From: Hydrogenispora ethanolica
GTDB taxonomy: Bacteria > Bacillota > UBA4882 > UBA8346
Assembly: GCF_004340685.1 (NCBI RefSeq)
Contig: NZ_SLUN01000033.1
Span: forward strand, 1 to 64,000
Length of the DNA stretch: 64,000 nt
Reading direction: 5' to 3'
Part shown: positions 50,737-59,477 of the stretch, piece by piece
How positions within the stretch are numbered: position 1 is the first letter of the stretch
Layout: each line of letters begins with the position of its first letter
Translations under genes and position numbers: made by a program
Notes under the pieces: model-generated
Seen by the model: the letters and a program-made list of their open reading frames with translations, nothing else
Told to the model about the DNA's origin: nothing
Databases searched by the model: none

Positions 50737-51450
50737 TTAAGCATAATACAAAATCCGGCCGCAACTTTCGCAGAAAAGCAAGGTATCCTCCGCCCGCTTC
50801 ACGTTTTGGAGCATCGATTCGGAGAGGCTGATATGGCAGGCGCCGCAGCTGTTGCTTTTCACCTTGGCCATGCCGATTCCGTGATGGGATTTGGCGATCC
50901 GGCGGTACCGCTCCAGCCAATCCTTGGGCAGCTTCGCCGCGACCTGTTCAGCCTCTTCGGTCAGGTCCTGCTCCTCGATGGTCACTTCCAGGAGCTGTCG
51001 GGCATGTTCCTGCTTGAGCTGCTCCAAAACGCCTACGGTTTCATCGCGGATCGCTGTCAATTGACTCAATTTGGCGGAGAGTTGTTCTTCCCCTTCCATC
51101 AGTTGCAGGAGGTCATCCTCCAAGGCCGCCCGTTTCTTGGCATACTCGGCCGCTTTTTGCTGCAGCTGCTCCAGTTCCCGGGCGCTGGATACGCCGCCTC
51201 CATACAGCTTCCGTTCTTCGGCCGCCAGATGCTCCTGGCAAGTCTTGAGTTCCAGTTCCAGGCGGCGCTGGTTGGTCTGTAGTCGCTGTCTTTCGGCCTC
51301 GGACTCCTTCAGCAATTGGTCGCTGTTCTGCCAAGCCTTCTGGCGTTCCTTCAATTCCGGATCCTCGGCAATGCGCAGCCGCAGTTTCTGAAGGGCCAGC
51401 AACCGGCCCTCGATCTCTTGCAGCCGGTATAAATGGGGTAAATTAACCAT
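50737..51450 (-). CDS. Coiled-coil zinc-ribbon protein (C4-type, zf-RING_7)
   Basis: A 237-residue cytoplasmic protein. Residues 10-170 are a long coiled-coil (EIEGRLLALQKLRLRI, ELEQLQQKAAEYAKKRAALE). The C-terminal ribbon has Cys pairs SCGACHISLS and LFCESCGRILYY. Such proteins commonly sit beside Nif3 in Bacteria, as here (the Nif3 gene ends at 51531, upstream). The molecular role is not known; nucleic-acid binding is often suggested. Start ATG 51450. Confidence 0.9.
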   Translation of the reverse strand: MVNLPHLYRLQEIEGRLLALQKLRLRIAEDPELKERQKAWQNSDQLLKESEAERQRLQTNQRRLELELKTCQEHLAAEERKLYGGGVSSARELEQLQQKAAEYAKKRAALEDDLLQLMEGEEQLSAKLSQLTAIRDETVGVLEQLKQEHARQLLEVTIEEQDLTEEAEQVAAKLPKDWLERYRRIAKSHHGIGMAKVKSNSCGACHISLSESMLQNVKRAEDTLLFCESCGRILYYA

Positions 51451-51530
51451 TTTAACTCCTATCGCTGCTCATAATTTAGCGGTACGGTCTTCCCACTTCA
51501 AACTCCAGATCAAACATGATTTTCGCGCAT

Positions 51531-52643
51531 TCAGAGCGTGTGATAAGGTTCTTCCCGGATCGCGCGGCTGAGGAGTAATTGGGGACCGTCCGCTTCACTC
51601 CAGAGCTTGCTGAAATGACCCAGCAACCAATCGCCGAAGATCCGTTCGGTTGCCCAGTGGCCGGCGTCCAATAATGCCAACCCGTGTTCCTGCGCGGTAA
51701 GAAAGTCGTGATAACCCAAATCTCCGCTCAAATAGAGATCGGCCCGGCTCTGCAGCGCCATCTTGAGTAAACTGCCGCCGCTGCCGGTGCAGAGGGCTAC
51801 CCGTCGAATTTTTCGTTCAGGATCGCCGCATATTCTCATTCCGGTAGGTTGCAGCTGTTCCTGGACTTTCCGGCTGAAATCTCCCAGCGTCAACGGTTCC
51901 GGCAGCCGGCCGATCCGTCCCAAGCCGGCCTTCGGCTGCGTCACTAGAGGGACGACATCAATGGCCGGTTCCTCATAGGGATGGTGGCTGCGAATCGCCG
52001 CCAAAATCCGGGGCAGATCCGCCCGGGCCGCGACCATCTCCAGGCGGATCTCCGGGACATCGGTCTGCTGCTCCGGCTGGCCGATCCAGGGATGCGCCGA
52101 AGCCCCGGGCCTGAACGACCCGCTGCCCTGCACCTGGAAGGCGCACTCCTGATAATCGCCCATCCGGCCGGCCCCGGCCTCCGCCATGGCCCGGCGGATT
52201 GCCCGCGCGTGCTCGGCGGGGACGAAAACCGTGACTTTGCAAGTACTATCGGAACCGGCGCCCACCAGCGGGACGAGGGATTCTAGACCCAACCGTTCCG
52301 CCAGATACTGGTTTAAGCCATCTTCCGCTTTATCGGCATTGGTATGAACCGCAATAAAAAAGAGATTTGCCTTCAACAAACGTTCCAGGCTTGCGCCGAG
52401 CGGCGTGTCCAGGTCGAGACGGGCCAGGGGTTTAAAGATCAGCGGATGATGAGTAATAAAGCCATCCACCTGTAAGGAGATGCCCTCTTCGATGACCTCC
52501 GGCCGCAAATCCAGCGCCACGAGGATCCGGCGCGCCGGTTGCTGAGTCCGGCCCACCTGCAAGCCCACCTGATCCCAAGATTCGGCCAAATCCCAAGGCG
52601 CGACCCGGTTCACGGCTTCCAGGATCTGCTTCACCGTAAGCAT
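51531..52643 (-). CDS. Nif3-like dinuclear metal centre protein
   Basis: A 370-residue member of the NIF3/YqfO family, hexameric proteins with a two-metal site. N-terminal half: LAESWDQVGLQVG, FITHHPLIFKPL (metal His pair) and HTNADKAEDGLNQYLAE. The middle PII-like insert (HPYEEPAIDVVPL) is typical of the YqfO long form. The C-terminal half has CTGSGGSLL, SGDLGYHD and DAGHWATERI. The ATG at 52643 has GGAGG seven bases upstream; 216 bases of extra open frame upstream are not coding. The function remains unclear in the whole family. Confidence 0.93.
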   Translation of the reverse strand: MLTVKQILEAVNRVAPWDLAESWDQVGLQVGRTQQPARRILVALDLRPEVIEEGISLQVDGFITHHPLIFKPLARLDLDTPLGASLERLLKANLFFIAVHTNADKAEDGLNQYLAERLGLESLVPLVGAGSDSTCKVTVFVPAEHARAIRRAMAEAGAGRMGDYQECAFQVQGSGSFRPGASAHPWIGQPEQQTDVPEIRLEMVAARADLPRILAAIRSHHPYEEPAIDVVPLVTQPKAGLGRIGRLPEPLTLGDFSRKVQEQLQPTGMRICGDPERKIRRVALCTGSGGSLLKMALQSRADLYLSGDLGYHDFLTAQEHGLALLDAGHWATERIFGDWLLGHFSKLWSEADGPQLLLSRAIREEPYHTL

Positions 52644-52742
52644 CGAACAACCTCCTTTTCCGCAACTCGTTGATCCATAATATTCGGGTCCCGGGGTTGA
52701 TTTCCTCCTATTTGAGGAGCAACAAATTCGGCGGATGAGTCC

Positions 52743-52871
52743 TTTTAAAAGCCATGTGATAAAGTCCTCAAATTCGGAAATCACTCTTTCATAAGGATTA
52801 AAAATGACTTTATCACTTGCTTTTCCGAGCTTTTGTGAACACCCCGACCTTCGTATCACAACGCTTTTAAA
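52743..52871. repeat. Dispersed inverted-end element (copy D)
   Basis: 129 bp, same orientation as copy C: TTTTAAAAGCCATGTGATAA at the left, GACTTTATCACTTGCTTTT inside and TATCACAACGCTTTTAAA at the right end. The inner halves differ from copy C, while the ends and inner copy are conserved. It lies in the gap between Nif3 and the CAU tRNA. Confidence 0.75.
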
Positions 52872-52947
52872 CGAGCTTTTCTACGGCTTAAGATTGGCTT
52901 CAGAAAACAGAAAAAGTGGGTCTCCCCACTTTGTTTCGTGATAAATA

Positions 52948-53022
52948 TGGTGGGCCCACTTGGGTTCGAACCAAGGACCGATCGGTTATGAGCCGACTGC
53001 TCTGCCGCTGAGCTATGGGCCC
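52948..53022 (-). tRNA. tRNA with CAU anticodon (Met or Ile2)
   Basis: Minus strand. The acceptor GGGCCCA pairs with TGGGCCC, the discriminator is A and CCA is encoded; the anticodon CAT is at 52988-52990. The anticodon arm (CGGCTCATAACCG) resembles the Ile2 tRNA whose CAU is modified by TilS. Elongator Met cannot be excluded. It lies just downstream of rpoD. Confidence 0.9.
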
Positions 53023-53078
53023 GCAAATGTAGCAAAAAATATTATACACCGAATCGGCAGAAACATCAAGATCTGATT

Positions 53079-54182
53079 TCAATCCAAGAAATCTTTCAGC
53101 TTTTTGCTACGGCTGGGGTGACGCAATTTGCGCAAAGCCTTGGCCTCAATCTGACGAATCCGTTCCCGGGTGACATTGAAGATCTGGCCGACTTCCTCTA
53201 AGGTCCTGGCCCGTCCGTCATCCAGACCGAACCGCAGCCGCAGTACTTTTTCTTCCCGGGGCGTCAGCGTATTTAAGACATCTTCCAGCTGTTCTTTCAG
53301 CAGGCGAAAGGAAGCAGCCTCCGCCGGAGCGGGAGCATCCTGATCCTCGATGAAGTCGCCGAGATGGCTGTCTTCCTCTTCGCCAATGGGTGTTTCCAGG
53401 GAGACCGGTTCCTGGGCGATCTTGATAATCTCACGGACCCGTTCCGGGCTCATCTCCATCTCTTCGGCGATCTCCTCCGCGCTGGGCTCGCGGCCGAGCG
53501 CTTGCAACAACTGCCGGGAGACCCGGATCAATTTATTGATCGTCTCCACCATGTGCACGGGAATCCGGATGGTACGGGCCTGATCGGCGATGGCCCGGGT
53601 GATCGCCTGGCGGATCCACCATGTGGCGTAGGTGCTGAATTTATAGCCTTTTCGATAGTCAAATTTCTCGACGGCTTTGATTAAACCGAGATTGCCTTCC
53701 TGAATCAAGTCTAAAAAGAGCATCCCCCGACCGACATAACGTTTGGCAATGCTGACCACCAAGCGCAGATTGGCCTCAGCCAATCGCCGTTTGGCGTTTT
53801 CGTCGCCCGATTCCACTTTGCGGGCTAACTCGATCTCTTCGTTGGCGTTGAGTAAAGGAACACGGCCAATCTCTTTCAGATACATCCGCACCGGATCATC
53901 GAGCGCGATTCCTTCCGGAATCGTTAAGTCGATCTCGACCTCTTCCTCGCTATCCGGTTGGAAACCGTCCGGATCTTCGATCGGCTCTTCACTGGTGTCG
54001 GGTATGATCTCAATGCCGTGGGTAGCCAAGGCTTCATAAATTTCGTCGATCTGATCCGAATTCAGCTCTACCTGCTCCAAGGCATCCATGATTTCATGAT
54101 ACGAGAGGGCCCCTTTTCGCTTGCCTTTTGCAATCAACTCTTTTATGCCTTCGATATTTGGCAAGGTTTTTTCTTTACCCAA
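53079..54182 (-). CDS. rpoD: RNA polymerase primary sigma factor (SigA/RpoD)
   Basis: A 367-residue vegetative sigma factor. Region 1.1 (residues 1-75) is followed by [17 protein letters not shown] (region 1.2), region 2 with the -10 recognition helix ([37 protein letters not shown]), region 3 ([20 protein letters not shown]) and region 4 with the -35 helix ([28 protein letters not shown]). The start is a TTG (54182) with GGAAGG upstream. It directly follows dnaG as in the classical macromolecular-synthesis operon. Confidence 0.97.
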   Translation of the reverse strand: MGKEKTLPNIEGIKELIAKGKRKGALSYHEIMDALEQVELNSDQIDEIYEALATHGIEIIPDTSEEPIEDPDGFQPDSEEEVEIDLTIPEGIALDDPVRMYLKEIGRVPLLNANEEIELARKVESGDENAKRRLAEANLRLVVSIAKRYVGRGMLFLDLIQEGNLGLIKAVEKFDYRKGYKFSTYATWWIRQAITRAIADQARTIRIPVHMVETINKLIRVSRQLLQALGREPSAEEIAEEMEMSPERVREIIKIAQEPVSLETPIGEEEDSHLGDFIEDQDAPAPAEAASFRLLKEQLEDVLNTLTPREEKVLRLRFGLDDGRARTLEEVGQIFNVTRERIRQIEAKALRKLRHPSRSKKLKDFLD

Positions 54183-54251
54183 CGTGTTTTTACCATCCTT
54201 CCCGGGGGGTAGACGCTCGATTTTTCGAGGTATACGAATATTTGCTCTTAA

Positions 54252-56108
54252 TTATAATTCTGCAGAGAAACTTGGATATTCCTTCTTCAGTTTCCGGTTT
54301 AATTCGGTGAACTCCAACAGTTTTGCCTTTAGATCGGCTTCGGATAACTGAAGCCCCGAATCATCTTTTCCCGTGGCGATCTGTTCGGTCAACTTTTGAA
54401 TCCTTGCTTTAAGGCGCAACATATCCAAGCGATTCAATATTCCTGCCAAATCACCGGTGCCTGATTTAAATTGTTGTTCCGCCAGCAGCGTCGAAGCCAA
54501 TTCGCGTATGGGACCGGTAAGTTCATCCAATATTTGATGATTCTCCGGCGCCGGCTCAGTATCTTGCAGCGCTCCGAAAAAGTCCCGCCAAACCGCAAAT
54601 TGGAAATCTTCCGCTTTCAATTCTTCTTTAATTCGCGCAAATTTATCATATTCCTGCAAAGCGATTTGCAAAAGTTCCTTTTCCGCCTCAAAAATAGCCG
54701 CTTGGATAGGGGATAATTCGGCATTCCTTATTATGCCAACACTTAGGCCATTTTTTTCAGTTGTCATTTTAGTATAACTAGGAATCAATTTATTATCCAG
54801 TACCGGAGATTTTTTCCTGTTTTTTGCAAGCCAGTCGTCAACCTCCGCGAATACCGCATTTTCGGAAACTCCGATTTCCCGGGCCAACTGACGGATATAA
54901 AACTCCCGCGCCACGGAACTTTCGATCTCGCCCAATTCCGGCAGGACCGCTTGAACTGCTCCAAGCTTCCCTTCGGAAGAATTAAGATCGTATTTTCGCA
55001 ACGCTTGCTCAATCTTAAATTCGATTAACCCGGGGGCCTGAGCCAATTGTTCCCGAAAGGCCTTTTCGCCGGCTTTCTTCAGAAAGGAATCCGGATCCTC
55101 GCCGGCAGGCAACCGTAGTATTTTGACTGTCAACCCCGCTTCCCGCAGCAATCCCATTCCGCGCAACGTGGCGTTTTGTCCCGCGGTGTCGGCATCATAT
55201 GCCAAGATCACCTCAGAACCGTAACGTTTGATCAATTTGACCTGATCCTGGGTAAGCGCGGTTCCCAATGAAGCGATGGCCTGTTGAAAACCACCCTGAT
55301 GCGCCTGAACGACATCCATATACCCTTCCATGATAATCGCCTGGTTTTGGCGGCGGATCGTTTCCTTGGCAAGTTGTAGTCCATACAGGAAACGCCCTTT
55401 ATGAAAGAGAGCGGTCTCCGGCGAATTCAAGTATTTCGGTTCGCCCTGATCCAGTACGCGGCCGCCGAAACCGACGACGTTGCCCTGGGGATCACAGATA
55501 GGGAAAATGATTCGGTCCCGAAAACGGTCGTAATAACCGTTTTCACCGAAGCTGACCAAACCCAATGTCGAGGCCTTCTCCAGCGGTACGTTTTTTTTGC
55601 GCAGCGTCTCCGTGAGGTGGTGCCAGCCCGGGGGGGCATAGCCTAGTGAAAACTTCCGCCAAATCTCCGGGTCAATACCGCGCCTCTCCAAATACTCCCT
55701 GCCCCGTTTCCCCTGTTCCGTCCTGGATAAACAATAATGAAAGTAAGATGCTGCCAGTTGATTTATTTTTAATAACTCATTCTTATTTTGGTCCGCCTGG
55801 TGGTCGTTGGACTCGGGCCAGGCGATTCCCGCCCGTTCCGCCAACTTGCGTGCCGCTTCCATAAATTCCAGATTCTCACGTTTCATAATGAAGCTGAAAA
55901 CGTCGCCACCGGCACTGCAGCCGAAACAATAAAAGAACTGTTTCTCGGGGTTTACGTTGAACGAACCGGTTTTCTCGGAATGGAACGGGCATAAGCCAAC
56001 CCACGAACGACCGGCTTTTCTCAAACTGACATACTCGGAGATGACCGAGACGATATCATTTTTCTCTTTAATCTCTTGAATCAGCTCCTGCTGTCGTAAA
56101 CGGTCCAA
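54252..56108 (-). CDS. dnaG: DNA primase
   Basis: A 618-residue primase. The CHC2 zinc domain (CPFHSEKTGSFNVNP, FYCFGC) is followed by the TOPRIM catalytic core (VILAYDADTAGQNATLRG) and a C-terminal DnaB-interaction domain. The start is taken at a TTG (56108) with AGGTG upstream; an alternative TTG is at 56123. It makes RNA primers for lagging-strand synthesis. The C-terminal part is Glu/Gln-rich and less conserved, as usual. Confidence 0.97.
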   Translation of the reverse strand: MDRLRQQELIQEIKEKNDIVSVISEYVSLRKAGRSWVGLCPFHSEKTGSFNVNPEKQFFYCFGCSAGGDVFSFIMKRENLEFMEAARKLAERAGIAWPESNDHQADQNKNELLKINQLAASYFHYCLSRTEQGKRGREYLERRGIDPEIWRKFSLGYAPPGWHHLTETLRKKNVPLEKASTLGLVSFGENGYYDRFRDRIIFPICDPQGNVVGFGGRVLDQGEPKYLNSPETALFHKGRFLYGLQLAKETIRRQNQAIIMEGYMDVVQAHQGGFQQAIASLGTALTQDQVKLIKRYGSEVILAYDADTAGQNATLRGMGLLREAGLTVKILRLPAGEDPDSFLKKAGEKAFREQLAQAPGLIEFKIEQALRKYDLNSSEGKLGAVQAVLPELGEIESSVAREFYIRQLAREIGVSENAVFAEVDDWLAKNRKKSPVLDNKLIPSYTKMTTEKNGLSVGIIRNAELSPIQAAIFEAEKELLQIALQEYDKFARIKEELKAEDFQFAVWRDFFGALQDTEPAPENHQILDELTGPIRELASTLLAEQQFKSGTGDLAGILNRLDMLRLKARIQKLTEQIATGKDDSGLQLSEADLKAKLLEFTELNRKLKKEYPSFSAEL

Positions 56109-56311
56109 GTTATCACCTGTCAAATTCCATGATATACATATTTTCTTCGTCCGGGTAAACAGTTCCTGCTTTTTTCAATCAGACATTATGGATCAACAGT
56201 AAATAATATCAGTATCGGAATTCTTTTATACATAGTTCAATAGCCCGAACCCGTTCTTGCCACGTTCACCGGTCTACCGGCGTGAACTGGAATTTGCAAT
56301 TTCATCAGAAA

Positions 56312-56336
56312 AAAAGAAAACGCCTCAAGGCGCTTC
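56312..56336 (-). terminator. Terminator overlapping the end of the RodZ-like gene
   Basis: Minus strand: AAGCGCC-TTGA-GGCGTTTT followed by a T-run (CTTTTTTT). The hairpin includes the TGA stop codon. Confidence 0.75.
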
Positions 56337-57146
56337 TTTTATACCGGCGGGAGTGAAGGTAATCGTGATCGGGATTCCGTATTTACCGATTGGGCCTACG
56401 TCCTGGCCGTTGAATGTCAAGCGTACGCCTGCGGGATTTCCTAGTTTGATGACCATCGTGTTTTGGGCGGTCCAAGTCTGTTTCGGATCGGCGGAAGTGA
56501 AAGTCTTCCCATTTTTCGTGAGCGGCTGCGTTCCATCAGCATCGATGCCGACCCAAACTTTATCGGTAAATTCAGCCTCAATTCGAATGGGAGCATCCAC
56601 CGTCGTAGCAGGGTCCGCAACGGACGGCGCGGGAGACTCACCCGGAGTCGGCGTCGGTGTAACTTGGACCGGAGCTTGCTTTGGAGCAGACGCCGCTTTT
56701 TGAGGAACCGACGACGCGATTTTGACGGGCGGTTTACTCCGGAATAGCGGCATCAAAAGAATGAAAGCTGCGACTCCGACCAAAGCGATTCCTACTCCCC
56801 AGTAAACCCCTTTCAATCCAACCGGTTTCGGCTGGGTCTTGGCAACCGTCTCCACCGGTTTTACTACAGGCTTTTCAGAGATCGTCTGGGGAGTTGCGGC
56901 CCGTTCCGAGCCGGGATTCTTTAATTCGTTATATTTTCGTAAAACCGCTTCGGCATCGAGCCCAACCGCATTGGCATAATTGGCCAAAAATCCTTTACGG
57001 TACACTTCACCGGGGATCATCTCCAGATCGCCTTGTTCGATCCCTTCCAGGTAACGCAATCGAATCTTGGTCGATTCCTGAATATCCCGCAAGGAAATAT
57101 TCTTTTTCTCCCTGGCCTGTCGGAGGTAATCTCCAAGTTCTTTCAA
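56325..57146 (-). CDS. RodZ-like helix-turn-helix membrane protein
   Basis: A 273-residue protein. An N-terminal HTH_25 domain (LGDYLRQAREKKNISLRDIQ) is followed by a linker, one membrane helix (GVYWGVGIALVGVAAFILLM, about residue 130), a Pro/Ala/Thr-rich stretch and a C-terminal DUF4115 domain (WVGIDADGTQPLTKNGKTF, NPAGVRLTFNGQDVG). This is the RodZ/YmfM arrangement, linked to MreB and cell shape. The start is a TTG (57146) with GGAGG eight bases upstream. It lies downstream of ftsK, where Bacillota often keep ymfM. Confidence 0.88.
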   Translation of the reverse strand: MKELGDYLRQAREKKNISLRDIQESTKIRLRYLEGIEQGDLEMIPGEVYRKGFLANYANAVGLDAEAVLRKYNELKNPGSERAATPQTISEKPVVKPVETVAKTQPKPVGLKGVYWGVGIALVGVAAFILLMPLFRSKPPVKIASSVPQKAASAPKQAPVQVTPTPTPGESPAPSVADPATTVDAPIRIEAEFTDKVWVGIDADGTQPLTKNGKTFTSADPKQTWTAQNTMVIKLGNPAGVRLTFNGQDVGPIGKYGIPITITFTPAGIKEAP

Positions 57147-57212
57147 TTTAGCCACCTCCAATATTCTATATGGTTCGAGCTAACTCTCCAGGTTCCTGCT
57201 GTAAAATTTTTG

Positions 57213-59477
57213 TTAGGGTCCGGATGCCCGTTTGCGAAGTTCTTCCAATTGCCTGCCGGTAATCATGACTTCCCTGGGTTTGCTCCCTTCGTACGGGCCA
57301 ATCATCCCCTTGGCTTCCATCATGTCGACTAACCGGGCGGCCCGGGTATATCCCACCCGCAGCTTGCGCTGGAGAACAGATGCCGAAGCTTGACCATGCT
57401 CAATTACGACCCGAACTGCTTCCCAAAACAGATCGTCCTCTTCATCCTTCATGACCTCGTCTTGAGATTCGGGCACATTGACGTATTGTTCCTGATAGTT
57501 GGGTTCGCCCTGTTCTTTCCAGTGTTTGATGATGAGCTCAATCTCTTTCTCAACGACCAGGGCACCTTGAATCCGATTGGGTTTCATCGCCCCCACCGGA
57601 GCAAATAACATATCACCCCGACCTAACAGTCGTTCCGCCCCCACCGTGTCCAAGATGGTCCGCGAATCGATCTGCGATTTGACAGCGAAGGCGATTCGCG
57701 AAGGGACATTGGCCTTGATGAGACCGGTTATCACATCGACTGACGGGCGTTGCGTGGCGATAACCAGATGAATACCGGTTGCCCGGGCCATCTGCGCCAG
57801 ACGACAAATCGCATCTTCCACCTCAGCCGGGGCTATCATCATCAAATCGGCCAGCTCATCGATAACCACCAATATGTAAGGCAGCCGTTCCTCCTCGGGC
57901 ACCATCTCATTGTACTTGTCGATCTCCCGTACCCGGGCCTCCGCGAAAGTCTTATAACGTTTTTCCATCTCATCGACGACCAGCTTTAAGACGCCGGCCG
58001 CTTTTTTGGCCTCAGTAACGACCGGAGCCATGAGATGGGGGATTCCGTTGTACATCGAAAGCTCGACCATTTTGGGATCGATCATAATCAACTTAACCTC
58101 ATTGGGAAAAGCCTTAAACAGTACACTCATGATTAAGGTGTTGATACAGACGCTTTTTCCCGAACCAGTGGAACCAGCCACCAATAAGTGGGGCATCTTG
58201 CGAAGATCGGCGATGGCAACCTCGCCGCCGATATCCAACCCCAGGGCCACGCTGAGTTTGCCGGAGTTCCAAAAGGCTTTGGATTCCAAAGTATCCCGGA
58301 ACGTTACGATCTGCGTCTCCTGGTTGGGAACCTCGATGCCGATCGCAGCCTTACCGGGGATCGGTGCTTCCAGGCGCAAACCTTTGGCCGCTAAAGCCAA
58401 CGCCAGATCATCGGCTAAATTCACAATGCGACTGACCTTTACTCCCGGCGCAGGGTGCAGATCATAACGGGTAATCACCGGCCCGCAATGAACATCAATG
58501 ACTTGGGCCTGAACCCCAAAATGGGCCAAAGTCTCTTCCAACTGGCGCGACTGTTCGGTACTGCGCGTACTCTTGCGAGGCGGACTGGCGGGGCCAAGTA
58601 AATTGGGATCCGGTAATACGTACTTCCCGTTACCCGGCTGCCGTACCGGAATAACCGCTTCTTTGGCAGGCCGTTCATCTCTCAGAGGCTCGGCCGCAGT
58701 CTCGCGCTGTTTCTTCTGTTCTTTTTTCTGTTCTTTCTCCTTTAACATTCCTTGGAGGGTGTTCAGGATCGAACTTTGACCCCGCTGATTCTCGGCAGGG
58801 GCACTCTCGCGGCCCGCAGCAACCGCCACTTCACTCACTGCAGCCGAACTCTCCGGATTGAACGAAGCCTTCGCTTCCTGATGTTGCGCGGCGATCGTTT
58901 CACCTGCCGGAGGCACGGAAGGCTTGGAGAAACGGGCGGCCCATCCGGCAATCACCTGGACGAGCGGGCGGTTCAAGGACAGGATTACCGCCACTGTCAA
59001 CCAGATAAACAAAAACACGACACTCCCGAATTTACCGAACCAACTGTTCAGAGAAAACGCCAGCAGATGCCCGATCACTCCCCCGCCCCGGTAAGCCTGG
59101 TCCCATTGATTTCCCGTCAAAGGTACCCCGCTGCACAAATGCATGACCGTAATGGCCCAAAAGAATAAAAGCACCAAGGCCGTAAGGTTTCGGGCTAAAC
59201 GCCGGTGTTGGCGCCTGGTCAATAATGTCCAGCCAATGACTGCGGCAATCACCACTGGAAAAATCGCGCCGCGTTCGCCAAAAACGAAATGAAGCGCACT
59301 CCGTAAAATTTCGCCGATTCCGCCGATAAAACCGGCTCCTTCCATGGAGATCGCTAACAGCGATAGCAACGAAACACCGATCAACAATACCCCGGCGATC
59401 TCCATCCGCTGTTCCGAAAAACGTTCGTCCCGAGCCAATTCCGTATGACTTTCCGAAGGTTTCTTTCCCCGGGCCAT
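57213..59477 (-). CDS. ftsK: FtsK/SpoIIIE DNA translocase
   Basis: A 754-residue translocase that pumps DNA through the division septum. Four to five membrane helices (residues 25-190), a variable linker (about 190-290) and the motor: beta domain, Walker A AGSTGSGKSVCINTLI, Walker B VVIDELADLMM and a C-terminal winged-helix gamma domain (VLQRKLRVGYTRAARLVDMMEAKG, pattern only). The ATG at 59477 overlaps the preceding TAA by one base (TAATG). The linker is rich in Gln, Glu and Lys. The SpoIIIE-type domain order would be compatible with sporulation, but no sporulation gene in the window proves it. Confidence 0.95.
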   Translation of the reverse strand: MARGKKPSESHTELARDERFSEQRMEIAGVLLIGVSLLSLLAISMEGAGFIGGIGEILRSALHFVFGERGAIFPVVIAAVIGWTLLTRRQHRRLARNLTALVLLFFWAITVMHLCSGVPLTGNQWDQAYRGGGVIGHLLAFSLNSWFGKFGSVVFLFIWLTVAVILSLNRPLVQVIAGWAARFSKPSVPPAGETIAAQHQEAKASFNPESSAAVSEVAVAAGRESAPAENQRGQSSILNTLQGMLKEKEQKKEQKKQRETAAEPLRDERPAKEAVIPVRQPGNGKYVLPDPNLLGPASPPRKSTRSTEQSRQLEETLAHFGVQAQVIDVHCGPVITRYDLHPAPGVKVSRIVNLADDLALALAAKGLRLEAPIPGKAAIGIEVPNQETQIVTFRDTLESKAFWNSGKLSVALGLDIGGEVAIADLRKMPHLLVAGSTGSGKSVCINTLIMSVLFKAFPNEVKLIMIDPKMVELSMYNGIPHLMAPVVTEAKKAAGVLKLVVDEMEKRYKTFAEARVREIDKYNEMVPEEERLPYILVVIDELADLMMIAPAEVEDAICRLAQMARATGIHLVIATQRPSVDVITGLIKANVPSRIAFAVKSQIDSRTILDTVGAERLLGRGDMLFAPVGAMKPNRIQGALVVEKEIELIIKHWKEQGEPNYQEQYVNVPESQDEVMKDEEDDLFWEAVRVVIEHGQASASVLQRKLRVGYTRAARLVDMMEAKGMIGPYEGSKPREVMITGRQLEELRKRASGP

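Noticed and set aside
52644-52859. N-terminal extension of the Nif3 protein
   Set aside because: The extra frame overlaps a dispersed repeat, and GGAGG marks the ATG at 52643.
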